From contig DRFF01000009.1 in assembly GCA_011050685.1 (NCBI GenBank), positions 1-33,153 of the forward strand: a stretch of DNA of 33,153 nucleotides, written 5' to 3'. Below, one piece after another: positions 7,277 to 15,561 of this stretch; the stretch's first letter is position 1, and each line of letters opens with the position of its first letter. Under the pieces are notes generated by a model, which saw only the letters and a program-made list of their open reading frames with translations, was not told the DNA's origin and made no database searches. The translations under genes were made by a program, and so were the position numbers. The DNA is from Aurantimonas coralicida (GTDB lineage: Bacteria; Pseudomonadota; Alphaproteobacteria; Rhizobiales; Rhizobiaceae).

Positions 7277-8170
7277 TCAACCGCCGAGCCGCTCCTTCAA
7301 GAACGCGACCGTCTGCTCCCAGGCGCTGTCCGCCGCAGCCTTGTCGTAGCGGGCCGCCGAGGTGTCGTTGTTGAAGGCGTGGTTGACGCCCTCATGGACG
7401 ACGATCTCATGCTCGACTCCGGCCGCCTCCAGCGCCGCCTTGTAGGCGTCAATGCCGGCATTGATGCGCTCGTCGAGCCCCGCATAGTGCAGGAGCATCG
7501 GTGCCTTGATCTTTGCGACATCGGCCGCGTCCGGCTGGCGGCCGTAATAGGCGACGCCGGCGCTAAGTTCCGGATCGGCGACCGCCAGGCTGTTGACCAG
7601 CCCGCCGCCCCAGCAAAAGCCGACCGCCCCGACTTGGCCGGTGGTGCCGGTCTCGCTCGCCGCCCATTCGCGCGCCGCGATGGCGCGCTCCACGGTCTTG
7701 GCGCCGTCGAGCGCGCCGATCATCTCGCGTGCCTTGTCCTCGTCCGGTGGCGTGCCGCCATCGGCCGACAGAAAGTCCGGCGCGACCGCGACGAAGCCCT
7801 CCAGAGCCAACCGTCGCGCGACGTCCTGGATATGAGCGTTGAGACCGCGGTTTTCGTGGATGACGAGGACCCCGGGGAGCGTCCCCTCTGCGTCGGTCGG
7901 CTTGGCGACATAGGCCTTCATCTCGGCGCCGGCGGTCGGAAATTGCGCCCACACTGTCGTCACCCGCTCGTCCTGCGGGTCGACGATCTGGGCGCTCGCC
8001 TTGGACGCGCCGATCAGCGGCGCGATCGCGGCGGCGGCCGTCGCCGAGCCGGCAAGAGCTGTCAGCTTGGCCATGAAGCCACGCCGGTCCAGTGTCAGAT
8101 GGGTGTATTCGTCATAGGCGGCGATCATCGCCTGGGTGATCTTCGGGGTCCGGGGTGTTTCGTCGGTCAT
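7277..8170 (-). CDS. Tat-exported dienelactone hydrolase family protein
   Basis: An alpha/beta hydrolase of the dienelactone hydrolase family, 297 residues. An N-terminal extension contains a twin-arginine motif Asp-Arg29-Arg30-Gly-Phe-Met followed by an Ala-rich hydrophobic stretch ending Ala-Ser-Ala, so export through Tat is likely. The family triad is visible: the nucleophile cysteine in GFCWGGG, the aspartate in 'HYAGLDERI' and the histidine in 'EGVNHAFNND'. The related motif 'VIHENRGLN' is also present. The family hydrolyses cyclic esters such as dienelactone; the real substrate here is unknown. The start at 8170 (MTDETP) has GGGAG about nine bases upstream and is preferred over the ATG at 8185. 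The gene is divergent from the helicase gene. Confidence 0.88.
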   Translation of the reverse strand: MTDETPRTPKITQAMIAAYDEYTHLTLDRRGFMAKLTALAGSATAAAAIAPLIGASKASAQIVDPQDERVTTVWAQFPTAGAEMKAYVAKPTDAEGTLPGVLVIHENRGLNAHIQDVARRLALEGFVAVAPDFLSADGGTPPDEDKAREMIGALDGAKTVERAIAAREWAASETGTTGQVGAVGFCWGGGLVNSLAVADPELSAGVAYYGRQPDAADVAKIKAPMLLHYAGLDERINAGIDAYKAALEAAGVEHEIVVHEGVNHAFNNDTSAARYDKAAADSAWEQTVAFLKERLGG

Positions 8171-8279
8171 TGCGGTTGCTCCCATGCTCCATCATTAAGA
8201 ATACTAACGCGGTCGCCTCTGCTCGCAAGGCGATCTCGTTCCCCTAGTGTTCCGCGTCCGAACCATTACATTGCGCGCG

Positions 8280-10925
8280 ATGACCGATTCCCATGATCCT
8301 TCCGGCCCCGCCGCTCCCCGGGCCGGCTCCATCGCGGCCCGCGCCATGGCCGCCCGTGGCTCGCGCGCGCCCGACTATCTCGCGGGCCTCAACGCCGAGC
8401 AGCGCGCCGCCGTCGAAACCACCGAGGGTCCCGTTCTGGTTCTGGCCGGCGCCGGCACCGGCAAGACGCGGGTACTGACGACGCGCATCGCCCATATCCT
8501 TGCCACTGGCCGCGCCTATCCGTCGCAGATTCTCGCCGTCACCTTCACCAACAAGGCGGCGCGCGAGATGAAGAACCGCGTCGGCCTTTTGGTCGGCGAA
8601 CAGGTCGAGGGCATGCCCTGGCTCGGCACCTTCCACTCGATCGGCGTCAAGATCCTGCGCCGCCATGCCGAACTGGTCGGGCTGAAATCCAACTTCACCA
8701 TCCTCGATACCGACGACCAGATCCGGCTGATCAAGCAGCTGATCCAGGCGGAAAACCTCGACGACAAGCGCTGGCCGGCGCGCGGCTTCGCGCAGATGCT
8801 CGATTCATGGAAGAACAAGGGCCTGACCCCGAAGGACATTCCCGAGGGCGACGCCCGCGCCTTCGCCAATGGCAAGGGCCGCGAGCTCTACGCCGCCTAT
8901 CAGGCGCGGCTGAAATCGCTCAACGCCTGCGATTTCGGCGATCTCTTGCTGCATCCGATCGCGATCTTCCGCGCTCACCCGGACGTCCTAGCCGAATATC
9001 ACAAGCGCTTCCGCTACATCCTGGTCGACGAGTATCAGGACACCAATGTCGCGCAATATCTCTGGCTGCGGCTTCTGGCCCAGCGACCGACGCGGCGGGA
9101 CTCAACCGCGATCGAAGCGACACGCGCCCCGGCCGAAGGCCGCGAGGGCGACCGCCCGTCGGCCGGTCAGGCCGCGCCTGCGCAGGCCAGCGAGCGAAGC
9201 GAGCGCTCGGCCGTGAGCGAAAACCAGAAGCAGCAGATCAACATCTGCTGCGTCGGCGACGACGACCAGTCGATCTATGGCTGGCGCGGCGCCGAGGTCG
9301 ACAACATCCTCAGGTTCGACAAGGACTTTCCCGGCGCCACCGTCATCCGGCTGGAACGCAACTACCGCTCCACGGCCCACATCCTCGGCGCCGCCTCCCA
9401 TCTCATCGCTCACAATGAGGACCGGCTCGGCAAGACGCTGTTCACCGACTTTTCCGACCCCGAGCACCAGAAGGTCGAGGTCAATGCCGGCTGGGATTCG
9501 GAGGAGGAGGCGCGCGCCATCGGCGAGTCGATCGAGGATTTGCAGCGCCGCGACAATCACGACCTCAACGACATGGCGATCCTGGTCCGCGCCTCCTTCC
9601 AGATGCGCACCTTCGAGGACCGCTTCGTCACCATGGGCCTCAACTATAGGGTCATCGGCGGCCCGCGCTTTTACGAGCGCATGGAGGTGCGCGATGCGCT
9701 GGCCTATTTCCGCTGCGTCGTCCAACCCGCCGACGATCTGGCCTTCGAGCGCATCGTCAACACGCCGAAGCGCGGCCTCGGCGACGCCACCATTCGCCTG
9801 CTGCACGACTACGCCCGCTCCCGCGAAATCCCGCTGATCGCGGCCGCCGGCGAAATGGTCGAGACCGAGGAGCTGAAGCCGAAGCCGCGCAACGCGTTGC
9901 GCCGCGTCGTCACCGACCTTGTCCGCTGGGCCGAGTTGCTGGATTCCACCAAGCACACCGAGCTGGCCGAGCAGATCCTGGAGGAATCCGGTTACACGGC
10001 GATGTGGCAGGGCGACCGCTCGGCCGAGGCGCCGGGCCGGCTGGAAAACCTGAAGGAGCTGATCCGCTCCATGGAGGAGTACGAGGGGCTTGCCTCCTTC
10101 CTCGAACATGTCGCGCTGGTCATGGACACCGAGCAGAACGCCGATCTCGACGCCGTCTCGATCATGACGCTGCACGCGGCCAAAGGGTTGGAATTCGAGA
10201 CCGTGTTCCTGCCCGGATGGGAGGAGGGGCTGTTTCCCCATCAGCGCGCCCTCGACGAGGGCGGCCGCTCGGGCCTGGAGGAAGAGCGCCGGCTCGCCTA
10301 TGTCGGCATCACCCGCGCCAAGCGCCGGGCCAAGATCTGGTTCGTCTCCAATCGCCGCATTCACGGCCTGTGGCAATCGACCATCCCCTCGCGCTTTCTC
10401 GACGAGCTGCCTGAGGCGCATGTCGAGGTGATGGAAGCCAACACCAGCCAATACGGAGGCTACGGCGCCTCGCGCTGGGATGGCGCCGCCGCGTTTCAGG
10501 AAAACGCCTATCAGACGCCGGGCTGGCGACGGGCCCAGGCCGCCCGAACTGGCTTTGCCGGGGGCAAAGCCAGTTCGGGCGGCGACGGCTGGTCCGGCGG
10601 CCGCGCGCGGCAGATCGACTATGGCGGCGGCGCCGGGTCGAATGCGCGCGCCGGCGCCCACGCGGGCAGGGGGCACAACCAGCCGCCGAAACAGGGGTTC
10701 GGCCTCTACGCCTCGGCCAAAAAGGGCGGCCCGCGCGAGATCGAGGGCGAGCTGGTGGCGAAATCCGTCATCGCCGAGGACAGCCGCTTTGCCAGCGGCG
10801 ACCGGGTCTTCCACCAGAAATTCGGCAACGGCACCGTCGCCTCGGTCGAGGGCAACAAGCTCACCGTCGACTTCGACAAGGCCGGCCAGAAGCGCGTGCT
10901 GGAGGGGTTTGTGGAAGGGGTGTGA
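8280..10925 (+). CDS. uvrD: UvrD/PcrA-type superfamily 1 DNA helicase with two palindromic in-frame insertions
   Basis: An ATP-dependent 3'-5' DNA helicase of 881 residues acting in nucleotide excision and mismatch repair. Motifs in order: Walker A GAGTGKT (~57), Walker B 'LVDEYQDTN', motif III 'GDDDQSIYGWRGAEV', motif IV 'LERNYRST', motif V 'TLHAAKGLEFETVFLPGWEE', motif VI 'EEERRLAYVGITRAKRR'. A C-terminal Tudor-like domain begins at 'GDRVFHQKFGNGTV'. The core is interrupted between Walker B and motif III by 51 extra residues (9084-9236) rich in Ala, Arg, Ser and Glu. The linker before the Tudor-like domain holds a 45-nt perfect hairpin (10539-10583). Both keep the frame. The start chosen is ATG 8280, because the ATG at 8247 adds 11 residues that do not look conserved; neither has a clear ribosome site. 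Confidence 0.95.
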   Translation: MTDSHDPSGPAAPRAGSIAARAMAARGSRAPDYLAGLNAEQRAAVETTEGPVLVLAGAGTGKTRVLTTRIAHILATGRAYPSQILAVTFTNKAAREMKNRVGLLVGEQVEGMPWLGTFHSIGVKILRRHAELVGLKSNFTILDTDDQIRLIKQLIQAENLDDKRWPARGFAQMLDSWKNKGLTPKDIPEGDARAFANGKGRELYAAYQARLKSLNACDFGDLLLHPIAIFRAHPDVLAEYHKRFRYILVDEYQDTNVAQYLWLRLLAQRPTRRDSTAIEATRAPAEGREGDRPSAGQAAPAQASERSERSAVSENQKQQINICCVGDDDQSIYGWRGAEVDNILRFDKDFPGATVIRLERNYRSTAHILGAASHLIAHNEDRLGKTLFTDFSDPEHQKVEVNAGWDSEEEARAIGESIEDLQRRDNHDLNDMAILVRASFQMRTFEDRFVTMGLNYRVIGGPRFYERMEVRDALAYFRCVVQPADDLAFERIVNTPKRGLGDATIRLLHDYARSREIPLIAAAGEMVETEELKPKPRNALRRVVTDLVRWAELLDSTKHTELAEQILEESGYTAMWQGDRSAEAPGRLENLKELIRSMEEYEGLASFLEHVALVMDTEQNADLDAVSIMTLHAAKGLEFETVFLPGWEEGLFPHQRALDEGGRSGLEEERRLAYVGITRAKRRAKIWFVSNRRIHGLWQSTIPSRFLDELPEAHVEVMEANTSQYGGYGASRWDGAAAFQENAYQTPGWRRAQAARTGFAGGKASSGGDGWSGGRARQIDYGGGAGSNARAGAHAGRGHNQPPKQGFGLYASAKKGGPREIEGELVAKSVIAEDSRFASGDRVFHQKFGNGTVASVEGNKLTVDFDKAGQKRVLEGFVEGV
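9084..9236 (+). repeat. 153-bp palindrome-rich in-frame insert in the helicase core
   Basis: The segment is exactly 51 codons and lies between the conserved 'LWLRLLAQ' and 'INICCVGDDDQSIYG', which are nearly adjacent in E. coli UvrD. It is a chain of inverted repeats: CCGGCCGA/TCGGCCGG arms (9129-9136, 9159-9166) enclosing GGGCG/CGCCC (9046+100: 9146-9150, 9153-9157), the perfect palindrome GCCTGCGCAGGC (9176-9187) and CGAGCGCTCG (9200-9209). The encoded peptide is low-complexity and probably a surface loop. This looks like a palindromic element that inserted without breaking the frame. Confidence 0.7.
10539..10583. repeat. 45-nt perfect hairpin within the uvrD coding sequence
   Basis: Positions 10539-10559 and 10563-10583 are exact reverse complements, giving a 21-bp stem with a GGG loop. 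It is read in frame and encodes Ala-Ala-Arg-Thr-Gly-Phe-Ala-Gly-Gly-Lys-Ala-Ser-Ser-Gly-Gly, in the glycine-rich linker before the C-terminal Tudor-like domain. Such a long perfect stem would not arise by chance from codon use. Confidence 0.92.
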
Positions 10926-10940
10926 GGGCGGGCGGCCTTC

Positions 10941-10964
10941 CTCTCCTCCCCAAGGAGGGAGAGG
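10941..10964. repeat. REP-like imperfect palindrome after uvrD
   Basis: CTCTCCTCC and GGAGGGAGAG pair around CCAA with one bulged base, just after the uvrD stop. Its composition matches the palindromes at 1-27 and 11458-11478. It might also act as a 3' end hairpin for the uvrD transcript. Confidence 0.55.
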
Positions 10965-10990
10965 GCGACTCGAACATGCCGCTCTCGCAT

Positions 10991-11029
10991 GATGGCCAAT
11001 GCCGCCCCGGCATGGCAGGCTTGGCCATC
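10991..11029. repeat. Nested inverted repeat between uvrD and the DUF559 gene
   Basis: Arms GATGGCCAA (10991-10999) and TTGGCCATC (11021-11029) enclose a smaller TGCCG/CGGCA hairpin (11000-11004, 11008-11012). It overlaps the most upstream possible start of the next gene, which argues that this part is not coding. Confidence 0.6.
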
Positions 11030-11049
11030 GCCACAACCGATCGCTGCCG

Positions 11050-11415
11050 ATGCCGTCCCATCGCCCGACATCGCCAAAACACCGAGGTTTCGCCAAGGAC
11101 ATGCGGCGCGACCCGACGCCGGCCGAGCGATGGTTCTGGCAAGCGGTGCGGGCCGAGCGCCTCGACGGGCTGAAATTTCGCCGGCAGGAACCGCTGCTCG
11201 GCTTCATCGCTGATTTCGTCTGTTTCGAGGAGCGGCTGATCGTTGAACTGGACGGCTGGCAGCATGGCGAAAACCGGAGCGATGCCGCCCGCGATGCGGC
11301 GTTCGCCGAGGCGGGTTTTCTCACCTTGCGCTTCGCCAACGAGGCGGTGCTGGACGATATCGATGCGGTCGCGGCTGTCGTTCTGACTGAGGCGCGAAGG
11401 CGTCGGCCATTATGA
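11050..11415 (+). CDS. DUF559 (Vsr-like) endonuclease domain protein
   Basis: A 121-residue protein of the DUF559 family, small restriction-endonuclease-fold proteins related to the Vsr mismatch endonuclease. Visible family features are 'MRRDPTPAERWFWQAVRAE', 'KFRRQEPLLGFIADFVCFE' and 'LIVELDGWQH', followed by a helix and 'GFLTLRFANEAVLDD'. Asp and Glu residues in IADF and VELDG, with the Gln-His after it, are the likely catalytic core. I place the start at ATG 11050; an ATG at 10999 would include a palindrome and residues unlike the family. These genes are common, often isolated, and of unproven function. It follows uvrD by about 120 bp on the same strand, but repeats separate them. Confidence 0.82.
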   Translation: MPSHRPTSPKHRGFAKDMRRDPTPAERWFWQAVRAERLDGLKFRRQEPLLGFIADFVCFEERLIVELDGWQHGENRSDAARDAAFAEAGFLTLRFANEAVLDDIDAVAAVVLTEARRRRPL

Positions 11416-11457
11416 TCGTACATACCGAAGGGCAGGGGAGCATCAGGACAGACGCCC

Positions 11458-11478
11458 TCTCCCCACTTGTGGGGGAGA
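11458..11478. repeat. REP-like palindrome
   Basis: TCTCCCC (11458-11464) pairs with GGGGAGA (11472-11478) around a short loop. It is related in sequence to the elements at 1-27 and 11649-11670. Confidence 0.6.
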
Positions 11479-11648
11479 AAGCGATTTCATCGGCTTAGTG
11501 ACGAAGGAGCTAAACGATAGAAATCGCAAGAGAGGGGTTGCGCGGTTTTGTTCGGCACCGGAGGGGCGGTTGATCTGGTGACACCCCGCTCTTGCCTTTT
11601 CTGTGGTTTGTACCTCGCTGCGCTCGGCACAATTCCACGAAAAGGCTT

Positions 11649-11670
11649 TCTCGCCCACAAGGGGGCGAGA
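11649..11670. repeat. REP-like palindrome
   Basis: TCTCGCCC (11649-11656) and GGGCGAGA (11663-11670) are exact reverse complements around a six-base loop. This is another CTCxCCC-type element in the same intergenic region. Confidence 0.6.
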
Positions 11671-11846
11671 GGGGCGCCGCGTCCTAACAAAAACCCACCG
11701 TCCCGAAAAAACTTATCCCCACCCCTCTCCCTCTCCCGCACAATCACTTCACCGCCGGCCCATCCTGAGCCAGTCGAAGGAACGGGCGCGGACGATCGCC
11801 GGGATCGTTCGTTGGGCCAAAGGGGATTGATCCCTGGCGGGCGGTG

Positions 11847-12131
11847 CCGGTTTCGGCCGCTTCCGGAGCGGCGGGAACCGGGCCTTGTGACGGCCGCGCC
11901 TGCCTTCCGTTCTGCGGGGAAGGCGGCATGCCGCTGGCCTGGAGGTCGTGCTCCTCCCGGCGGCATCCCACAGCCCGTCCGGTCCTGGCCGAAAACTTGG
12001 GCTGGCGGGTGAATGGTTCGGCGGCGCACGGGAACCGAGAGCCCGTGCGTGTCCTCGGCACCCATCGCGCGGAACGCCGGAGGCGGACCGTTACACACAA
12101 TAGTTCGGAGGGTTCGCCTCCGGCGTTCCGC
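11847..12131. repeat. Cluster of consecutive stem-loops (candidate structured element)
   Basis: Successive inverted repeats are visible: CCGGTT/AACCGG (11847-11852, 11876-11881) enclosing CCGCT/AGCGG, then GCCTTCC/GGAAGGC, the palindrome GCGGCATGCCGC, GGAGG/CCTCC, AGCCC/GGGCT, CGCACGGG/CCCGTGCG, and finally a 17-bp perfect pair at 12069-12085 and 12115-12131. I matched it to no known RNA family. The strand of any transcript is undetermined. Confidence 0.5.
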
Positions 12132-12272
12132 CGCTTGTAGAAAGCGGCAACCCAAAGCCAACACTTCGGCCCGAGCGGGCGCGGAGGCGCTGTCGCGTGC
12201 CCGGTGGACTTTTGCGAAAAGCCCGCCGCGCGCCGGCGATGGTTGATCGATTGTTAAGTCGCTAATTCTAGG

Positions 12273-14084
12273 ATGGCGGTCGGTATGCGAGATGGCGCGA
12301 CTCGTCTATCCTCACGGTTGGATCGCGGAGGACAAACGGTCTTGGTCGAAAGGCGGACAGGCAAGGCTGGACGGGGGTTGCGAGGCGTGCGAATCAGCGC
12401 CGCGGCGATGGCCTGTGCCGTTCTCCTGCCGTTTCCGTCCGGCGCGCAGCCGGATGCTGTTCGCACCGAGGCCAGACCCGTCGAGTCCGCCATCGATTCG
12501 ATGCAGGTCGCCTCGATCCAGACCGACCGCTCGGCCATCCTGGAAAAACAGCGCCGCCAGACCGCCGCCGATCTGGTGGCCGTTGCCAACACCATCGCGT
12601 TGTCGCGGGAGACGATCAGTTCGCTCGACGAAGAGATCGACGCGCTGGCGAAGGACCGGGACCGGATTCGCCAGGCGATGATCGACGCCGCCGCCGCCCA
12701 GAAGGCGGTCAGCGAGGAATTGGCGGCGACCGAGGGGCGGGTCGACGAACTGGCGAGCGAGGAGGGGCTGATCAAGGCCTCGCTCAACGAGCGCCGCGGC
12801 GTCCTCGCCGAAGTGCTCGGGGCGCTGCAGCGCATGGGCCGCAAGCCGCCGCCGGCGCTGCTGGTCAAGCCGCGTGACGCGCTGGGTTCGGTCCGCAGCG
12901 CCATTCTTCTCGGTGCCGTCGTTCCCGCCATTCGCGCGGAAACCGACCGGCTTGTCGCCGATCTGGAACGTCTGGGAACGGTTCGTCTCGCCATCGCCTC
13001 CGAGACGCGGCGCTTTGCCGGCCAGGTCGCCCGGCACCGCGAGGAGGAAGCGCGCCTTGCGCGGCTGTTCGCCGAGAAGGAAAAGCTCGAAGCGACCAAT
13101 CGCGAGCGGCGAACAAGCGAAGCCGCGCGGGCGGCCGACCTCGCCGGAAAGGCGACGGACCTGAAAGACCTGATCGCCTCGTTGCAGAACGAGGTCGACA
13201 GCGCCAGGGCCGCCGAGGATGCGGCGCGCCTCGCGGAGATGCGTCGCCTGACCGAGGAAAAGGCGAAGGCGGCGGAAACCCGGCGCTTGGCGGAGGCCCG
13301 GCGCATGGAAGCGGAGCGCCTGGCGCGCGAGGCGCGCGTCATCGCGCAGCGCGTGGCTGAGGCAACGCGGCTGGCCGAGGCCCGCGACGCCGAAGCGGCG
13401 CGGACGCGGGAGGCCGCGATCGAGGATGTGCCGGAGACGGTCGTCGCCACGGCCGCGCCACTGGCGGCCGAGACAGCCGCGCCAGATGATGAGGCGGTTG
13501 AGAGCGAACCGGCAGCCGAGGCGGCGGTCGAAATCGCCGCGTTGCAACCAGCCGACGCGCCGTCCGCCGACGCAACGCCCGAATACGATATTGCCTCACT
13601 TCGTCGTGAGGCGGCGCGGCTCGAACCGGCCGCCGCATTTTCGACAATGAAAGGCCGTTTGTCGAAGCCGGGGGCTGGCATGCAGCTGATCGGATTCGGC
13701 GGGAAAGACGATATTGGGCGGGAGACGACGGGAGCATCCTTCGCGGCGCGGCCAGGTGACGCCGTCACGGCGCCTGCGGACGGTCGGGTTTTGTATTCCG
13801 GGCCGTTCCGGTCCTATGGTCAGCTCTTGATCCTGGACGCCGGCGACGGCTATCATGTCGTGCTCGCCGGTATGGAGCGGATCGACGTCGAGACCGGCCA
13901 ATTCGTTTCGGCGGGCGAGCCCGTCGCGGTCATGGGCGCAAGACGTGTTGCCAGCATCGCGGTGGCGGAATTCGGTGCGACCCGTCCCGCGCTTTATGTC
14001 GAATTCCGCAAGGACGGAAAACCGGTCGATCCGTCTGCCTGGTGGATGGACGAACCCTCTGGAAGGACGACGAATGATTCGTAA
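12273..14084 (+). CDS. envC: EnvC-like murein hydrolase activator with degenerate LytM (M23) domain
   Basis: About 603 residues: an N-terminal signal sequence, a very long coiled coil rich in Ala, Glu and Arg (~75-385), an acidic Ala/Pro linker, and a C-terminal LytM/M23 domain (~470-595). That domain has the fold signature 'VTAPADGRVLYSGPFRSYGQ' and 'LLILDAGDGYHVVLAGM' but lacks the HxxxD and HxH zinc ligands. Such proteins activate cell-wall amidases during division rather than cutting peptidoglycan. The start is uncertain. ATG 12273 has no good ribosome site; TTG 12342 has GGAGG ten bases upstream; GTG 12387 would place the signal peptide directly at the N-terminus. The gene overlaps ctpA by 11 bases, a conserved pairing in this order. 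Confidence 0.88.
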   Translation: MAVGMRDGATRLSSRLDRGGQTVLVERRTGKAGRGLRGVRISAAAMACAVLLPFPSGAQPDAVRTEARPVESAIDSMQVASIQTDRSAILEKQRRQTAADLVAVANTIALSRETISSLDEEIDALAKDRDRIRQAMIDAAAAQKAVSEELAATEGRVDELASEEGLIKASLNERRGVLAEVLGALQRMGRKPPPALLVKPRDALGSVRSAILLGAVVPAIRAETDRLVADLERLGTVRLAIASETRRFAGQVARHREEEARLARLFAEKEKLEATNRERRTSEAARAADLAGKATDLKDLIASLQNEVDSARAAEDAARLAEMRRLTEEKAKAAETRRLAEARRMEAERLAREARVIAQRVAEATRLAEARDAEAARTREAAIEDVPETVVATAAPLAAETAAPDDEAVESEPAAEAAVEIAALQPADAPSADATPEYDIASLRREAARLEPAAAFSTMKGRLSKPGAGMQLIGFGGKDDIGRETTGASFAARPGDAVTAPADGRVLYSGPFRSYGQLLILDAGDGYHVVLAGMERIDVETGQFVSAGEPVAVMGARRVASIAVAEFGATRPALYVEFRKDGKPVDPSAWWMDEPSGRTTNDS

Positions 14085-15414
14085 GCTCTCGATACTCTTC
14101 GCCGGGGCGCTGATGGGGGCGACGGCGATGACCGTCGTCAGTCAGAACGCCGGCACCGCCAACGCGGCGGGCTCCGATACCTATCGCCAGCTTGCGATCT
14201 TCGGCGACGTGTTCGAGCGCGTTCGTGCGCAATATGTCGACGAGCCCGACGACCAGAAGCTGATCGAGACGGCCATCAACGGCATGCTGACGTCGCTCGA
14301 TCCGCATTCGAGCTACATGAACGCCAAGGAAGCGGCGGACATGCGGACCGAGACCCGCGGCCAGTTCGGCGGTCTCGGCATCGAGGTCACCATGGAGGAC
14401 GAACTCGTCAAGGTGGTTTCGCCCTTCGAGGGCACGCCGGCCGACAAGGCCGGCGTCATGGCCGGCGATCTGATCGCCGAGATCGATGGCGAGCAGGTTC
14501 GCGGCCTGACCCTCGGCGAGGCCGTCGAGAAGATGAAGGGCGATATCGGCACCAGCGTCAGCCTGACGATCATCCGCGAGGGCGCGACCAAGCCGGTGCG
14601 GCTGACGGTGACGCGCGACGAGATCAAGGTGCCCTCGGTTCGTCATTCGGTCGAGGGAGATATCGGCTACATCAAGCTGTTGAAGTTCAACGAGCAGACC
14701 ACGATCGGCCTGGAAGCGGCGGTCGCCGACATCAAGGAACAGGTCGGTGAGGACAAGCTCAAGGGCTACATCCTCGACCTTCGCCGCAACCCGGGCGGAC
14801 TTCTCGACGAGGCGGTGTCGGTGTCCGACGCCTTCCTCGACAATGGCGAGATCGTCTCTACCCGTGGTCGCAACTCCGACGAAACCCGGCGCTACAATGC
14901 CCGGACCGGCGACGAGATCGACGGCAAGCCGCTCGTCGTCCTCGTCAATGGCGGCTCGGCCTCGGCGTCCGAGATCGTCGCCGGCGCGTTGCAGGATCAG
15001 CGCCGCGCGACCGTCGTCGGATCGCGTTCCTTCGGCAAGGGCTCGGTGCAGACGATCATCCCGCTCGGCGCCAACGGCGCGCTGCGCCTGACGACGGCGC
15101 TCTACTACACGCCCTCCGGCCGCTCCATTCAGGGCCGCGGCATCGATCCGGACATCGGCGTCGAGCAGCCGCTGCCGCAGGAAATCCGCGAGCAGATGGG
15201 CCTCGATCCGCAGGAGGATATCTCCCGTGGCGAATCCTCGCTGCGCGGTCACATCACCGGCAACGAGGAAGACGACCAGGGCTCCGGCTCGCTCGACTAT
15301 GTGCCGCCGGAGAAGAAGGACGATCTGCAGATGCAGTACGCGATCGACCTCCTGAACGGCGTCAAGACCAACGCCATGTTCCCGCCGAAGCAGGAAGCCA
15401 ACGCCGCCAACTGA
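14074..15414 (+). CDS. ctpA: Carboxy-terminal processing protease CtpA (S41 family)
   Basis: A 446-residue periplasmic serine protease: an N-terminal signal segment (~1-33), a PDZ domain (~95-180, with 'GGLGIEVTMEDELVKVVSP') and the S41 catalytic domain. The Ser-Lys dyad is visible as NGGSASASE (probable nucleophile Ser297) and SFGKGSVQ (Lys322), with the 25-residue spacing typical of the family. It trims the C-termini of envelope proteins and, in other proteobacteria, controls peptidoglycan hydrolases, which fits its overlap with the envC-like gene. The start at ATG 14074 has AAGGA seven bases upstream. A strong intrinsic terminator follows 40 bp after the stop. Confidence 0.95.
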   Translation: MIRKLSILFAGALMGATAMTVVSQNAGTANAAGSDTYRQLAIFGDVFERVRAQYVDEPDDQKLIETAINGMLTSLDPHSSYMNAKEAADMRTETRGQFGGLGIEVTMEDELVKVVSPFEGTPADKAGVMAGDLIAEIDGEQVRGLTLGEAVEKMKGDIGTSVSLTIIREGATKPVRLTVTRDEIKVPSVRHSVEGDIGYIKLLKFNEQTTIGLEAAVADIKEQVGEDKLKGYILDLRRNPGGLLDEAVSVSDAFLDNGEIVSTRGRNSDETRRYNARTGDEIDGKPLVVLVNGGSASASEIVAGALQDQRRATVVGSRSFGKGSVQTIIPLGANGALRLTTALYYTPSGRSIQGRGIDPDIGVEQPLPQEIREQMGLDPQEDISRGESSLRGHITGNEEDDQGSGSLDYVPPEKKDDLQMQYAIDLLNGVKTNAMFPPKQEANAAN

Positions 15415-15454
15415 TCCCTTCGCGCGGCCGGCCTATAGCTGGCGATGAACCACC

Positions 15455-15489
15455 AAGGCCCGGTCATCTTCGGATGGCCGGGCCTTTTT
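15455..15489 (+). terminator. Intrinsic terminator after ctpA
   Basis: A 14-bp stem with one mismatch, from AAGGCCCGGTCATC (15455-15468) and GATGGCCGGGCCTT (15473-15486), encloses a TTCG tetraloop and is followed by a T-run. It should end the envC-ctpA transcript. Confidence 0.9.
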
Positions 15490-15561
15490 CGTGAGCGAGA
15501 CCGCCGTCGCCTGTCCCTCGCTCGCGAGCCACGATCCAGCTTCGCCGGATAGACGGGAAGA

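Larger units (their letters stand above)
11416..12272. other. 857-bp gene-free, hairpin-rich intergenic region
   Basis: I see no credible protein gene here; the open frames on both strands are repeat-derived and lack domains. The left part has REP-like palindromes (11458-11478 and 11649-11670) and a 'catcctgagccagtcgaagg' repeat core (11761-11780), which I recognise as a dispersed bacterial repeat. The right part (11847-12131) holds a run of consecutive stem-loops listed separately. The region may be a repeat graveyard, a structured non-coding RNA locus, or both. Confidence 0.6.

Noticed and set aside
9084-9236. Intein in UvrD
   Set aside because: 51 residues is far too short, and there are no splicing-block motifs or Cys/Ser start with His-Asn end.
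11820-12135. Cobalamin riboswitch, RNase P RNA, SRP RNA or tmRNA
   Set aside because: I looked for the conserved cores of these RNAs on both strands and found none, so the element remains unassigned.
11487-12164. 225-codon minus-strand frame and overlapping plus-strand frames in the intergenic region
   Set aside because: They are Arg/Pro/Gly-rich, run through several palindromes and repeat cores, and contain no recognisable domain.
12273-14084. Active M23 metallopeptidase
   Set aside because: The zinc-binding HxxxD and HxH residues are missing from the LytM domain, so an activator (EnvC type) fits better.
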